Of a DNA stretch of 64,000 nucleotides, positions 1-12,040 are shown piece by piece. The notes beneath the pieces are model-generated. The model did no database searches. It saw nothing but the letters and a program-made list of their open reading frames with translations, and was not told the DNA's origin. Within the stretch, counting starts at the first letter, position 1, and each line of letters starts with the position of its first letter. The DNA comes from Ulva prolifera. Lineage: Eukaryota; Chlorophyta; Ulvophyceae; Ulvales; Ulvaceae. The DNA is taken from assembly GCA_023078555.1 (NCBI GenBank), contig CM041197.1:11939257-12003256 (forward strand), written 5' to 3'. The position numbers and the translations under genes are program-made.

Positions 1-141
1 CCGAGCACCATACATAAGTCCCGAGCAGTGTACGTAAGTCCCTAGCATTGTACGTAAGTCTCGAGCAGTGTAGGTAAGTCCCGAGCAGTGTAAGCACGTC
101 CCGAGCAGTGTACGTAAGTCCCAAGCAACATACATAAGTCC

Positions 142-160
142 CTAGCAATGTACGTAAACC
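142..160. repeat. 19-bp phase-shifting satellite unit, copy 1
   Basis: CTAGCAATGTACGTAAACC is one base short and is followed by CGTGCACC, so all units downstream start one base earlier in the 20-bp cycle. Confidence 0.9.
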
Positions 161-480
161 CGTGCACCATACGAACGTCCCGAGCAGCGTACGTAAGTCC
201 CGAGCACCATACATAAGTCCCGAGCAGTGTACGTAAGTCCCGAGCACCATACATAAGTCCCTAGCAGTGTACGTAAGTACCGAGCACCATACATAAGTCC
301 CGAGCATTGTACGTAAGTCCCGAGCACCATACGTAAGTCCCGAGCAGTGTACGTAAGTCCCGAGCAGTGTACGTAAGTCCCGAGCACCATACATAAGTCC
401 CGAGCAGTGTACGTAAGTCCCGAGCACCATACATAAGTCCCGAGCAGTGTACGTAAGTCCCGAGCACCATACATAAGTCC

Positions 481-490
481 CGAGCCGAGC
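481..490. repeat. 5-bp duplication breaking satellite phase
   Basis: CGAGCCGAGC is a direct doubling of CGAGC at a unit start. It advances the phase by five bases. This is also where the match between positions 1-480 and 2981-3460 ends. Confidence 0.85.
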
Positions 491-2279
491 AGTGTACGTA
501 AGTCCCGAGCAGTGTACGTAAGTCCCGAGCACCATACATAAGTCCCGAGCAGTGTACGTAAGTCCCGAGCAGTGTACAGAAGTCCCGGGCACCATACATA
601 AGTCCCTAGCAATGTACAGAAGTCCCGAGCACCATACATAAGTCCCTAGCAGTGTACGTAAGTCCCGAGCACCATACATAAGTCCCGAGCAGTGTACGTA
701 AGTACCGAGCAGCGTACGTAAGTCCCGAGCACCATACGCACATCCCGAGCACCACACGTAAGTCACGAGCATCGTACGTAAGTCCCGAGCAGTGTACGTA
801 AGTCCCGAGCACCATACATAAGTCCCTAGCAGTGTACGTAAGTACCGAGCACCATACATAAGTCCCGAGCATTGTACGTAAGTCCCGAGCACCATACGTA
901 AGTCCCGAGCAGTGTACGTAAGTCCCGAGCAGTGTACGTAAGTCCCGAGCACCACACATAAGTCCTGAGCAGTGTACGTAAGTCCCGAGCACCATACATA
1001 AGTCCCGAGCAGTGTACGTAAGTCCCGAGCACCATACATAAGTCCCGAGCAGTGTACGTAAGTCCCGAGCACCATACATAAGTCCCGAGCAGTGTACGTA
1101 AGTCCCGAGCAGTGTACGTAAGTCCCGAGCACCATACATAAGTCCCGAGCAGTGTACGTAAGTCCCGAGCAGTGTACAGAAGTCCCGAGCACCATACATA
1201 AGTCCCTAGCAGTGTACGTAAGTCCCGAGCACCATACATAAGTCCCGAGCAGTGTACGTAAGTACCGAGCAGCGTACGTAAGTCCCGAGCACCATACGCA
1301 CGTCCCGAGCACCACACGTAAGTCACGAGCATCGTACGTAAGTCCCGAGCAGTGTACGTAAGTCCCGAGCACCATACATAAGTCCCTAGCAGTGTACGTA
1401 AGTACCGAGCACCATACATAAGTCCCGAGCATTGTACGTAAGTCCCGAGCAGTGTACGTAAGTCCCGAGCACCATACATAAGTCCCGAGCAGTGTACGTA
1501 AGTCCCGAGCAGTGTACAGAAGTCCCGAGCACCATACATAAGTCCCTAGCAGTGTACGTAAGTCCCGAGCACCATACAAAAGTCCCGAGCAGTGTACGTA
1601 AGTACCGAGCAGCGTACGTAAGTCCCGAGCACCATACGCACGTCCCGAGCACCACACGTAAGTCACGAGCATCGTACGTAAGTCCCGAGCAGTGTACGTA
1701 AGTCCCGAGCACCATACATAAGTCCCTAGCAGTGTACGTAAGTACCGAGCACCATACATAAGTCCCGAGCATTGTACGTAAGTCCCGAGCACCATACGTA
1801 AGTCCCGAGCAGTGTACGTAAGTCCCGAGCAGTGTACGTAAGTCCCGAGCACCATACATAAGTCCTGAGCAGTGTACGTAAGTCCCGAGCACCATACATA
1901 AGTCCCGAGTAGTGTACGTAAGTCCCGAGCACCATACATAAGTCCCGAGCAGTGTACGTAAGTCCCGAGCACCATACATAAGTCCCGAGCAGTGTACGTA
2001 AGTCCCGAGCAGTGTACGTAAGTCCCGAACACCATACATAAGTCCCGAGCAGTGTACGTAAGTCCCGAGCACCATACATAAGTCCCGAGCAGTGTACGTA
2101 AGTCCCGAGCAGTGTACGTAAGTCCCGAGCACCATACATAAGTCCCGAGCAGTGTACGTAAGTCCCGAGCAATGTACAGAAGTCCCGAGCACCATACATA
2201 AGTCCCTAGCAGTGTACGTAAGTCCCGAGCACCATACGTAAGTCCCGAGCAGTGTACGTAAGTACCGAGCAGCGTACGT

Positions 2280-2302
2280 AAGTATGTATATACATAAGTC
2301 CC
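2280..2302. repeat. Irregular AT-rich satellite unit
   Basis: AAGTATGTATATACATAAG replaces regular units and shifts the phase by four bases. It resembles an A-unit right half (ATACATAAGTCC) joined to a truncated B unit, so a deletion junction is the simplest reading. Confidence 0.75.
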
Positions 2303-2639
2303 TAGCAGTGTACGTAAGTACCGAGCACCATACATAAGTCCCGAGCATTGTACGTAAGTACCGAGCAGCGTACATAAGTCCCTAGCAGTGTACGTAAGTC
2401 CCGAGCACCATACATAAGTCCCGAGCACCATACGCACGTCCCGAGCACCACACGTAAGTCACGAGCATCGTACGTAAGTCCCGAGCAGTGTACGTAAGTC
2501 CCGAGCACCATACATAAGTCCCTAGCAGTGTACGTAAGTCCCGAGCACCATACATAAGTCCCGAGCAGTGTACGTAAGTACCGAGCAGCGTACGTAAGTC
2601 CCGAGCACCATACGCACGTCCCGAGCACCACACGTAAGT

Positions 2640-4300
2640 CACGAGCATCGTACGTAAGTCCCGAGCAGTGTACGTATGTCCCGAGCACCATACATAAGTC
2701 CCTAGCAGTGTACGCAAGTCCCGAGCACCATACATAAGTCCCTAGCAGTGTACGTAATTCCCGAGCACAATACATAAGTCCCTAGCAGTGAACGTAAGTC
2801 CCGAGCACCATATATACGTCCCAAGCAGTGTACGTAAGTCCCGAGCACCACACATACGTCCCGATCAGTGTACGTAAGTCCCGAGCACCATACATAAGTC
2901 CCTAGCAGTGTACGTAAGTCTTGAGCACCATACATTAGTCCCGAGCAGTGTACGTAAGTCCCGAGCAGTGTACGTAAGTCCCGAGCACCATACATAAGTC
3001 CCGAGCAGTGTACGTAAGTCCCTAGCATTGTACGTAAGTCTCGAGCAGTGTAGGTAAGTCCCGAGCAGTGTAAGCACGTCCCGAGCAGTGTACGTAAGTC
3101 CCAAGCAACATACATAAGTCCCTAGCAATGTACGTAAACCCGTGCACCATACGAACGTCCCGAGCAGCGTACGTAAGTCCCGAGCACCATACATAAGTCC
3201 CGAGCAGTGTACGTAAGTCCCGAGCACCATACATAAGTCCCTAGCAGTGTACGTAAGTACCGAGCACCATACATAAGTCCCGAGCATTGTACGTAAGTCC
3301 CGAGCACCATACGTAAGTCCCGAGCAGTGTACGTAAGTCCCGAGCAGTGTACGTAAGTCCCGAGCACCATACATAAGTCCTGAGCAGTGTACGTAAGTCC
3401 CGAGCACCATACATAAGTCCTGAGCAGTGTACGTAAGTCCCAAGCACCATACATAAGTCCCGAGCAGTGTACGTAAGTACCGAGCAGCGTACGTAAGTCC
3501 CGAGCACCATACGCACGTCCCGAGCACCACACGTAAGTCACGAGCATCGTACGTAAGTCCCGAGCAGTGTACGTAAGTCCCGAGCACCATACATAAGTCC
3601 CTAGCAGTGTACGTAAGTACCGAGCACCATACATAAGTCCCGAGCATTGTACGTAAGTACCGAGCAGCGTACGTAAGTCCCGAGCACCATACGCACGTCC
3701 CGAGCACCACACGTAAGTCACGAGCATCGTACGTAAGCCCCGAGCAGTGTACGTAAGTCCCGAGCACCATACATAAGTCCCGAGCAGTGTACGTAAGTCC
3801 CGAGCAGTGTACGTAAGTCCCGAGCACCATACATAAGTCCCGAGCACCATGCGCACGTCCCGAGCACCACACGTAAGTCACGAGCATCGTACGTAAGTCC
3901 CGAGCAGTGTACGTATGTCCCGAGCACCATACATAAGTCCCTAGCAGTGTACACAAGTCCCGAGCACCATACATAAGTCCCGAGCAGTGTACGTAAGTAC
4001 CGAGCAGCGTACGTAAGTCCCGAGCACCATACGCACGTCCCGAGCACCACACGTAAGTCACGAGCATCGTACGTAAGTCCCGAGCAGTGTACGTAAGTCC
4101 CGAGCACCATACATAAGTCCCGAGCAGTGTACGTAAGTCCCGAGCAGTGTACGTAAGTCCCGAGCACCATACATAAGTCCCGACCAGTGTACGTAAGTCC
4201 CGAGCACCATACATAAGTCTCGAGCAGTGTACGTAAGTCCCGAGCAGTGTACGTAAGTCCCGAGCACCATACATAAGTCCCTAGCAGTGTACGTAAGTAC
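2640..4300. repeat. Segmental duplication within satellite, copy near 2.6-4.3 kb
   Basis: This block is related to about 9820-11050 at an offset of 7,258 bp in its best-aligned part. Shared rare units include CACAATACATAAG, AGCAGTGAACG, TCTTGAGCACC, GTAGGTAAGTC, GTAAGCACGTC, CCAAGCAACATAC and the 19-bp unit. Its central part, 2981-3460, also matches positions 1-480 with three mismatches seen, so at least three copies of this landmark segment exist in the first 11 kb. Confidence 0.8.
3122..3140. repeat. 19-bp phase-shifting satellite unit, copy 2
   Basis: Same 19-bp unit as 142-160 and in the same local context, 2,980 bp away. It shifts the array phase by one base. Confidence 0.9.
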
Positions 4301-4340
4301 CGAGCACCATACATAAGTCCCGAGCATTGTACGTAAGTCC

Positions 4341-5700
4341 CGAGCACCATACGTAAGTCCCGAGCAGTGTACGTAAGTCCCGAGCAGTGTACGTAAGTCC
4401 CGAGCACCATACATAAGTCCTGAGCAGTGTACGTAAGTCCCGAGCACCATACAAAAGTCCCGAGCATTGTACGTAAGTCCCGAGCACCATACGTAAGTCC
4501 CGAGCAGTGTACGTAAATCCCGAGCAGTGTACGTAAGTCCCGAGCACCATACATAAGTCCCGAGCAGTGTACGTAAGTCCCGAGCACCATACATAAGTCC
4601 CTAGCAGTGTACGTAAGTCCCGAGCACCATACATAAGTCCCGAGCAGTGTACGTAAGTCCCGAGCACCATACATAAGTCCCGAGCAGTGTACGTAAGTCC
4701 CGAGCAGTGTACGTAAGTCCCGAGCACCATACATAAGTCCCGAGCAGTGTACGTAAGTCCCGAGCAATGTACAGAAGTCCCGAGCACCATACATAAGTCC
4801 CTAGCAGTGTACGTAAATCCCGAGCAGTGTACGTAAGTCCCGAGCACCATACATAAGTCCCGAGCAGTGTACGTAAGTCCCGAGCACCATACATAAGTCC
4901 CTAGCAGTGTACGTAAGTCCCGAGCACCATACATAAGTCCCGAGCAGTGTACGTAAGTCCCGAGCACCATACATAAGTCCCTAGCAGTGTACGTAAGTCC
5001 CGAGCAGTGTACGTAAGTCCCGAGCACCATACGTAAGTCCCGAGCAGTGTACGTAAGTCCCGAGCAGTGTACGTAAGTCCCGAGCACCATACATAAGTCC
5101 TGAGCAGTGTACGTAAGTCCCGAGCACCATACAAAAGTCCCGAGCATTGTACGTAAGTCCCGAGCACCATACGTAAGTCCCGAGCAGTGTACGTAAATCC
5201 CGAGCAGTGTACGTAAGTCCCGAGCACCATACATAAGTCCCGAGCAGTGTACGTAAGTCCCGAGCACCATACATAAGTCCCTAGCAGTGTACGTAAGTCC
5301 CGAGCACCATACATAAGTCCCGAGCAGTGTACGTAAGTCCCGAGCACCATACATAAGTCCCGAGCAGTGTACGTAAGTCCCGAGCAGTGTACGTAAGTCC
5401 CGAGCACCATACATAAGTCCCGAGCAGTGTACGTAAGTCCCGAGCAATGTACAGAAGTCCCGAGCACCATACATAAGTCCCTAGCAGTGTACGTAAATCC
5501 CGAGCAGTGTACGTAAGTCCCGAGCACCATACATAAGTCCCGAGCAGTGTACGTAAGTCCCGAGCACCATACATAAGTCCCTAGCAGTGTACGTAAGTCC
5601 CGAGCACCATACATAAGTCCCGAGCAGTGTACGTAAGTCCCGAGCACCATACATAAGTCCCTAGCAGTGTACGTAAGTCCCGAGCAGTGTACGTAAGTCC
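4341..5700. repeat. Exact 680-bp tandem duplication in satellite
   Basis: Units 4341-5020 and 5021-5700 (34 units each) match with no difference when compared unit by unit, including rare variants: TGAGCAG, ACAAAAGTCC, CGAGCATTG, ACGTAAATCC and CAATGTACAGAAG. The identity at a 680-bp offset extends slightly past both ends, from about 4328 to 5712. This is either a very recent unequal exchange or an assembly duplication. Confidence 0.9.
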
Positions 5701-8700
5701 CGAGCACCATACATAAGTCCCGAGCTGTGTACGTAAGTCCCGAGCAGTGTAGAGAAGTCCCGAGCACCATACATAAGTCCCTAGCATTGTACGTAAGTCC
5801 CGAGCAGTGTACGTAAGTCCCGAGCAGTGTACGTAAGTCCCGAGCACCATACATAAGTCCCTAGCAGTGTACGTAAGTCCCGAGCACCATACATAAGTCC
5901 CGAGCAGTGTACGTAAGTACCGAGCAGCGTACGTAAGTCCCGAGCATTGTACGTAAGTCCCGAGCAGTGTGCGTAAGTCCCGAGCAGTGTACGTAAGTCC
6001 CGAGCAGTGTACGTAAGTCCCGAGCACCATACATAAGTCCCGAGCAGTGTACGTAAGTCCCGAGCAGTGTACAGAAGTCCCGAGCACCATACATAAGTCC
6101 CTAGCAGTGTACGTAAGTCCCGAGCACCATACATAAGTCCCGAGCAGTGTACGTAAGTACCGAGCAGCGTACGTAAGTCCCGAGCACCATACGCACGTCC
6201 CGAGCACCACACGTAAGTCACGAGCATCGTACGTAAGTCCCGAGCAGTGTACGTAAGTCCCGAGCACCATACATAAGTCCCTAGCAGTGTACGTAAGTAC
6301 CGAGCACCATACATAAGTCCCGAGCATTGTACGTAAGTCCCGAGCAGTGTACGTAAGTCCCGAGCACCATACATAAGTCCCGAGCAGTGTACGTAAGTCC
6401 CGAGCAGTGTACAGAAGTCCCGAGCACCATACATAAGTCCCTAGCAGTGTACGTAAGTCCCGAGCACCATACATAAGTCCCGAGCAGTGTACGTAAGTCC
6501 CGAGCACCATACATAAGTCCCTAGCAGTGTACGTAAGTACCGAGCACCATACATAAGTCCCGAGCATTGTACGTAAGTCCCGAGCACCATACGTAAGTCC
6601 CGAGCAGTGTACGTAAGTCCCGAGCAGTGTACGTAAGTCCCGAGCACCATACATAAGTCCTGAGCAGTGTACGTAAGTCCCGAGCACCATACATAAGTCC
6701 CGAGCAGTGTACGTAAGTCCCGAGCACCATACATAAGTCCCGAGCAGTGTACGTAAGTCCCGAGCACCATACATAAGTCCCGAGCAGTGTACGTAAGTCC
6801 CGAGCAGTGTACGTAAGTCCCGAGCACCATACATAAGTCCCGAGCAGTGTACGTAAGTCCCGAGCACCATACATAAGTCTCGAGCAGTGTACGTAAGTCC
6901 CGAGCAGTGTACGTAAGTCCCGAGCACCATACATAAGTCCCGAGCAGTGTACGTAAGTCCCGAGCAGTGTACAGAAGTCCCGAGCACCATACATAAGTCC
7001 CTAGCAGTGTACAGAAGTCCCGAGCACCATACATAAGTCCCTAGCAGTGTACGTAAGTCCCGAGCACCATACATAAGTCCCGAGCAGTGTACGTAAGTAC
7101 CGAGCAGCGTACGTAAGTCCCGAGCACCATACGCACATCCCGAGCACCACACGTAAGTCACGAGCATCGTACGTAAGTCCCGAGCAGTGTACGTAAGTCC
7201 CGAGCACCATACATAAGTCCCTAGCAGTGTACGTAAGTACCGAGCACCATACATAAGTCCCGAGCATTGTACGTAAGTCCCGAGCACCATACGTAAGTCC
7301 CGAGCAGTGTACGTAAGTCCCGAGCAGTGTACGTAAGTCCCGAGCACCATACATAAGTCCCGAGCAGTGTACGTAAGTCCCGAGCAGTGTACGTAAGTCC
7401 CGAGCACCATACATAAGTCCCGAGCAGTGTACGTAAGTCCCGAGCACCATACATAAGTCCCGAGCAGTGTACGTAAGTCCCGAGCACCATACATAAGTCC
7501 CGAGCAGTGTACGTAAGTCCCGAGCAGTGTACGTAAGTCCCGAGCACCATACATAAGTCCCGAGCAGTGTACGTAAGTCCCGAGCAGTGTACAGAAGTCC
7601 CGAGCACCATACATAAGTCCCTAGCAGTGTACGTAAGTCCCGAGCACCATACATAAGTCCCGAGCAGTGTACGTAAGTACCGAGCAGCGTACGTAAGTCC
7701 CGAGCACCATACGCACGTCCCGAGCACCACACGTAAGTCACGAGCATCGTACGTAAGTCCCGAGCAGTGTACGTAAGTCCCGAGCACCATACATAAGTCC
7801 CTAGCAGTGTACGTAAGTACCGAGCACCATACATAAGTCCCGAGCATTGTACGTAAGTCCCGAGCAGTGTACGTAAGTCCCGAGCACCATACATAAGTCC
7901 CGAGCAGTGTACGTAAGTCCCGAGCAGTGTACAGAAGTCCCGAGCACCATACATAAGTCCCTAGCAGTGTACGTAAGTACCGAGCAGCGTACGTAAGTCC
8001 CGAGCACCATACGCACGTCCCGAGCACCACACGTAAGTCACGAGCATCGTACGTAAGTCCCGAGCAGGGTACGTAAGTCCCGAGCACCATACATAAGTCC
8101 CTAGCAGTGTACGTAAGTACCGAGCACCATACGTAAGTCCCGAGCAGTGTACGTAAGTCCCGAGCAGTGTACGTAAGTCCCGAGCACCATACATAAGTCC
8201 TGAGCAGTGTACGTAAGTCCCGAGCACCATACATAAGTCCCGAGCAGTGTACGTAAGTCCCGAGCACCATACATAAGTCCCGAGCAGTGTACGTAAGTCC
8301 CGAGCACCATACATAAGTCCCGAGCAGTGTACGTAAGTCCCGAGCAGTGTACGTAAGTCCCGAGCACCATACATAAGTCCCGAGCAGTGTACGTAAGTCC
8401 CGAGCACCATACATAAGTCCCGAGCAGTGTACGTAAGTCCCGAGCAGTGTACGTAAGTCCCGAGCACCATACATAAGTCCCGAGCAGTGTACGTAAGTCC
8501 CGAGCAATGTACAGAAGTCCCGAGCACCATACATAAGTCCCTAGCAGTGTACGTAAGTCCCGAGCACCATACATAAGTCCCGAGCAGTGTACGTAAGTAC
8601 CGAGCAGCGTACGTAAGTCCCGAGCACCATACGCACATCCCGAGCACCACACGTAAGTCACGAGCATCGTACGTAAGTCCCGAGCAGTGTACGTAAGTCC

Positions 8701-10040
8701 CGAGCACCATACATAAGTCCCTAGCAGTGTACGTAAGTACCGAGCACCATACATAAGTCCCGAGCATTGTACGTAAGAACCGAGCAGCGTACGTAAGTCC
8801 CGAGCACCATACGCACGTCCCGAGCACCACACGTAAGTCACGAGCATCGTACGTAAGTCCCGAGCAGTGTACGTAAGTCCCGAGCACCATACATAAGTCC
8901 CTAGCAGTGTACGTAAGTACCGAGCACCATACATAAGTCCCGAGCATTGTACGTAAGTCCCGAGCACCATACGTAAGTCCCGAGCAGTGTACGTAAGTCC
9001 CGAGCAGTGTACGTAAGTCCCGAGCACCATACATAAGTCCTGAGCAGTGTACGTAAGTCCCGAGCACCATACATAAGTCCCGAGCAGTGTACGTAAGTCC
9101 CGAGCACCATACATAAGTCCCGAGCAGTGTACGTAAGTCCCGAGCAGTGTACGTAAGTCCCGAGCACCATACATAAGTCCCGAGCAGTGTACGTAAGTCC
9201 CGAGCACCATACATAAGTCCCGAGCAGTGTACGTAAGTCCCGAGCAGTGTACGTAAGTCCCGAGCACCATACATAAGTCCCGAGCAGTGTACGTAAGTCC
9301 CGAGCAATGTACAGAAGTCCCGAGCACCATACATAAGTCCCTAGCAGTGTACGTAAGTCCCGAGCACCATACATAAGTCCCGAGCAGTGTACGTAAGTAC
9401 CGAGCAGCGTACGTAAGTCCCGAGCACCATACGCACATCCCGAGCACCACACGTAAGTCACGAGCATCGTACGTAAGTCCCGAGCAGTGTACGTAAGTCC
9501 CGAGCACCATACATAAGTCCCTAGCAGTGTACGTAAGTACCGAGCACCATACATAAGTCCCGAGCATTGTACGTAAGTACCGAGCAGCGTACGTAAGTCC
9601 CGAGCACCATACGCACGTCCCGAGCACCACACGTAAGTCACGAGCATCGTACGTAAGTCCCGAGCAGTGTACGTAAGTCCCGAGCACCATACATAAGTCC
9701 CTAGCAGTGTACGTAAGTCCCGAGCACCATACATAAGTCCCGAGCAGTGTACGTAAGTACCGAGCAGCGTACGTAAGTCCCGAGCACCATACGCACGTCC
9801 CGAGCACCACACGTAAGTCACGAGCATCGTACGTAAGTCCCGAGCAGTGTACGTATGTCCCGAGCACCATACATAAGTCCCTAGCAGTGTACGCAAGTCC
9901 CGAGCACCATACATAAGTCCCTAGCAGTGTACGTAAGTCCCGAGCACAATACATAAGTCCCTAGCAGTGAACGTAAGTCCCGAGCACCATACATAAGTCC
10001 CTAGCAGTGTACGTAAGTCCCGCGCACCATACATAAGTCC

Positions 10041-10059
10041 CTAGCATACACGTGTGTCC
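10041..10059. repeat. Aberrant 19-bp satellite unit
   Basis: CTAGCATACACGTGTGTCC is one base short and unlike the recurrent 19-bp unit. It contains the palindrome CACGTG. It occurs once in the window, inside the 9.8-11 kb duplicated block. Confidence 0.8.
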
Positions 10060-10379
10060 CGAGCACCACACATACGTCCCGAGCAGTGTACGTAAGTCCC
10101 GAGCACCACACATACGTCCCGATCAGTGTACGTAAGTCCCGAGCACCATACATAAGTCCCTAGCAGTGTACGTAAGTCTTGAGCACCATACATTAGTCCC
10201 GAGCAGTGTACGTAAGTCCCGAGCAGTGTACGTAAGTCCCGAGCACCATACATAAATCCCGAGCAGTGTACGAAAGTCCCTAGCATTGTACGTAAGTCTC
10301 GAGCAGTGTAGGTAAGTCCCGCGCAGTGTAAGCACGTCCCGAGCAGTGTACGTAAGTCCCAAGCAACATACATAAGTCC

Positions 10380-10398
10380 CTAGCAATATACGTAAACC
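10380..10398. repeat. 19-bp phase-shifting satellite unit, copy 3
   Basis: Same unit with one substitution (CAATATACG). It is followed by CGTGCACCATACGAACG as in copies 1 and 2. Confidence 0.9.
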
Positions 10399-12040
10399 CG
10401 TGCACCATACGAACGTCCCGAGCAGCGTACATAGGTCCCGAGCACCATACATAAGTCCCGAGCAGTGTACGTAAGTCCCGAGCACCATACATAAGTCCCT
10501 AGCAGTGTACGTAAGTACCGAGCACCATACATAAGTCCCGAGCATTGTACGTAAGTCCCGAGCACCATACGTAAGTCCCGAGCAGTGTACGTAAGTCCCG
10601 AGCAGTGTACGTAAGTCCCGAGCACCATACATAAGTCCTGAGCAGTGTACGTAAGTCCCGAGCACCATACATAAGTCCTGAGCAGTGTACGTAAGTCCCA
10701 AACACCATACATAAGTCCCGAGCAGTGTACGTAAGTACCGAGCAGCGTACGTAAGTCCCGAGCACCATACGCACGTCCCGAGCACCACACGTAAGTCACG
10801 AGCATCGTACGTAAGTCCCGAGCAGTGTACGTAAGTCCCGAGCACCATACATAAGTCCCGAGCAGTGTACGTAAGTCCCGAGCAGTGTACGTAAGTCCCG
10901 AGCACCATACATAAGTCCCGAGCACCATGCGCACGTCCCGAGCACCACACGTAAGTCACGAGCATCGTACGTAAGTCCCGAGCAGTGTACGTATGTCCCG
11001 AGCACCATACATAAGTCCCTAGCAGTGTACACAAGTCCCGAGCACCATACATAAGTTCCTAGCAGTGTACGTAAGTCCCGAGCAGTGTACGTAAGTCCCG
11101 AGCACCATACATAAGTCCCGAGCAGTGTACGTAAGTCCCGAGCAGTGTACAGAAGTCCCGAGCACCATACGTAAGTCCCTAGCATTGTACGTAAGTCCCG
11201 AGCAGTGTACGTAAGTCCCGAGCAGTGTACGTAAGTCCCGAGCACCATACATAAGTCCCTAGCAGTGTACGTAAGTCCCGAGCACCATACATAAGTCCCG
11301 AGCAGTGTACGTAAGTACCGAGCACCATACATAAGTCCCGAGCATTGTACGTTAGTCCCGAGCAGTGTGCGTAAGTCCCGAGCCGTGTACGTAAGTCCCG
11401 AGCACCATACATAAGTCCCGAGCAGTGTACGTAAGTCCCGAGCACCATACAAAAGTCCCGAGCATTGTACGTAAGTCCCGAGCACCATACGTAAGTCCCG
11501 AGCAGTGTACGTAAATCCCGAGCAGTGTACGTAAGTCCCGAGCACCATACATAAGTCCCGAGCAGTGTACGTAAGTCCCGAGCACCATACATAAGTCCCT
11601 AGCAGTGTACGTAAGTCCCGAGCACCATACATAAGTCCCGAGCAGTGTACGTAAGTCCCGAGCACCATACATAAGTCCCGAGCAGTGTACGTAAATCCCG
11701 AGCAGTGTACGTAAGTCCCGAGCACCATACATAAGTCCCGAGCAGTGTACGTAAGTCCCGAGCACCATACATAAGTCCCTAGCAGTGTACGTAAGTCCCG
11801 AGCACCATACATAAGTCCCGAGCAGTGTACGTAAGTACCGAGCAGCGTACGTAAGTCCCGAGCACCATACGCCCGTCCCGAGCAGCACACGTAAGTCACG
11901 AGCATCGTACGTAAGTCCCGAGCAGTGTACGTAAGTCCCGAGCACCATACATAAGTCCCGAGCAGTGTACGTAAGTCCCGAGCACCATACATAAGTCCCT
12001 AGCAGTGTACGTAAGTCCCGAGCAGTGTACGTAAGTCCCG

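Larger units (their letters stand above)
9820..11050. repeat. Segmental duplication within satellite, copy near 9.8-11.05 kb
   Basis: Counterpart of the block at about 2640-4300, with the same order of rare units. It contains an unusual 19-bp unit at 10041-10059 and lacks about 180 bp (nine units) relative to the other copy around 3600. After it the array phase stays constant until 22919. Confidence 0.8.

Noticed and set aside
1492-1701. Plus-strand open frame in the satellite
   Set aside because: It exists only because a few units lack the usual in-frame TAA. It is repeat sequence with no independent support.
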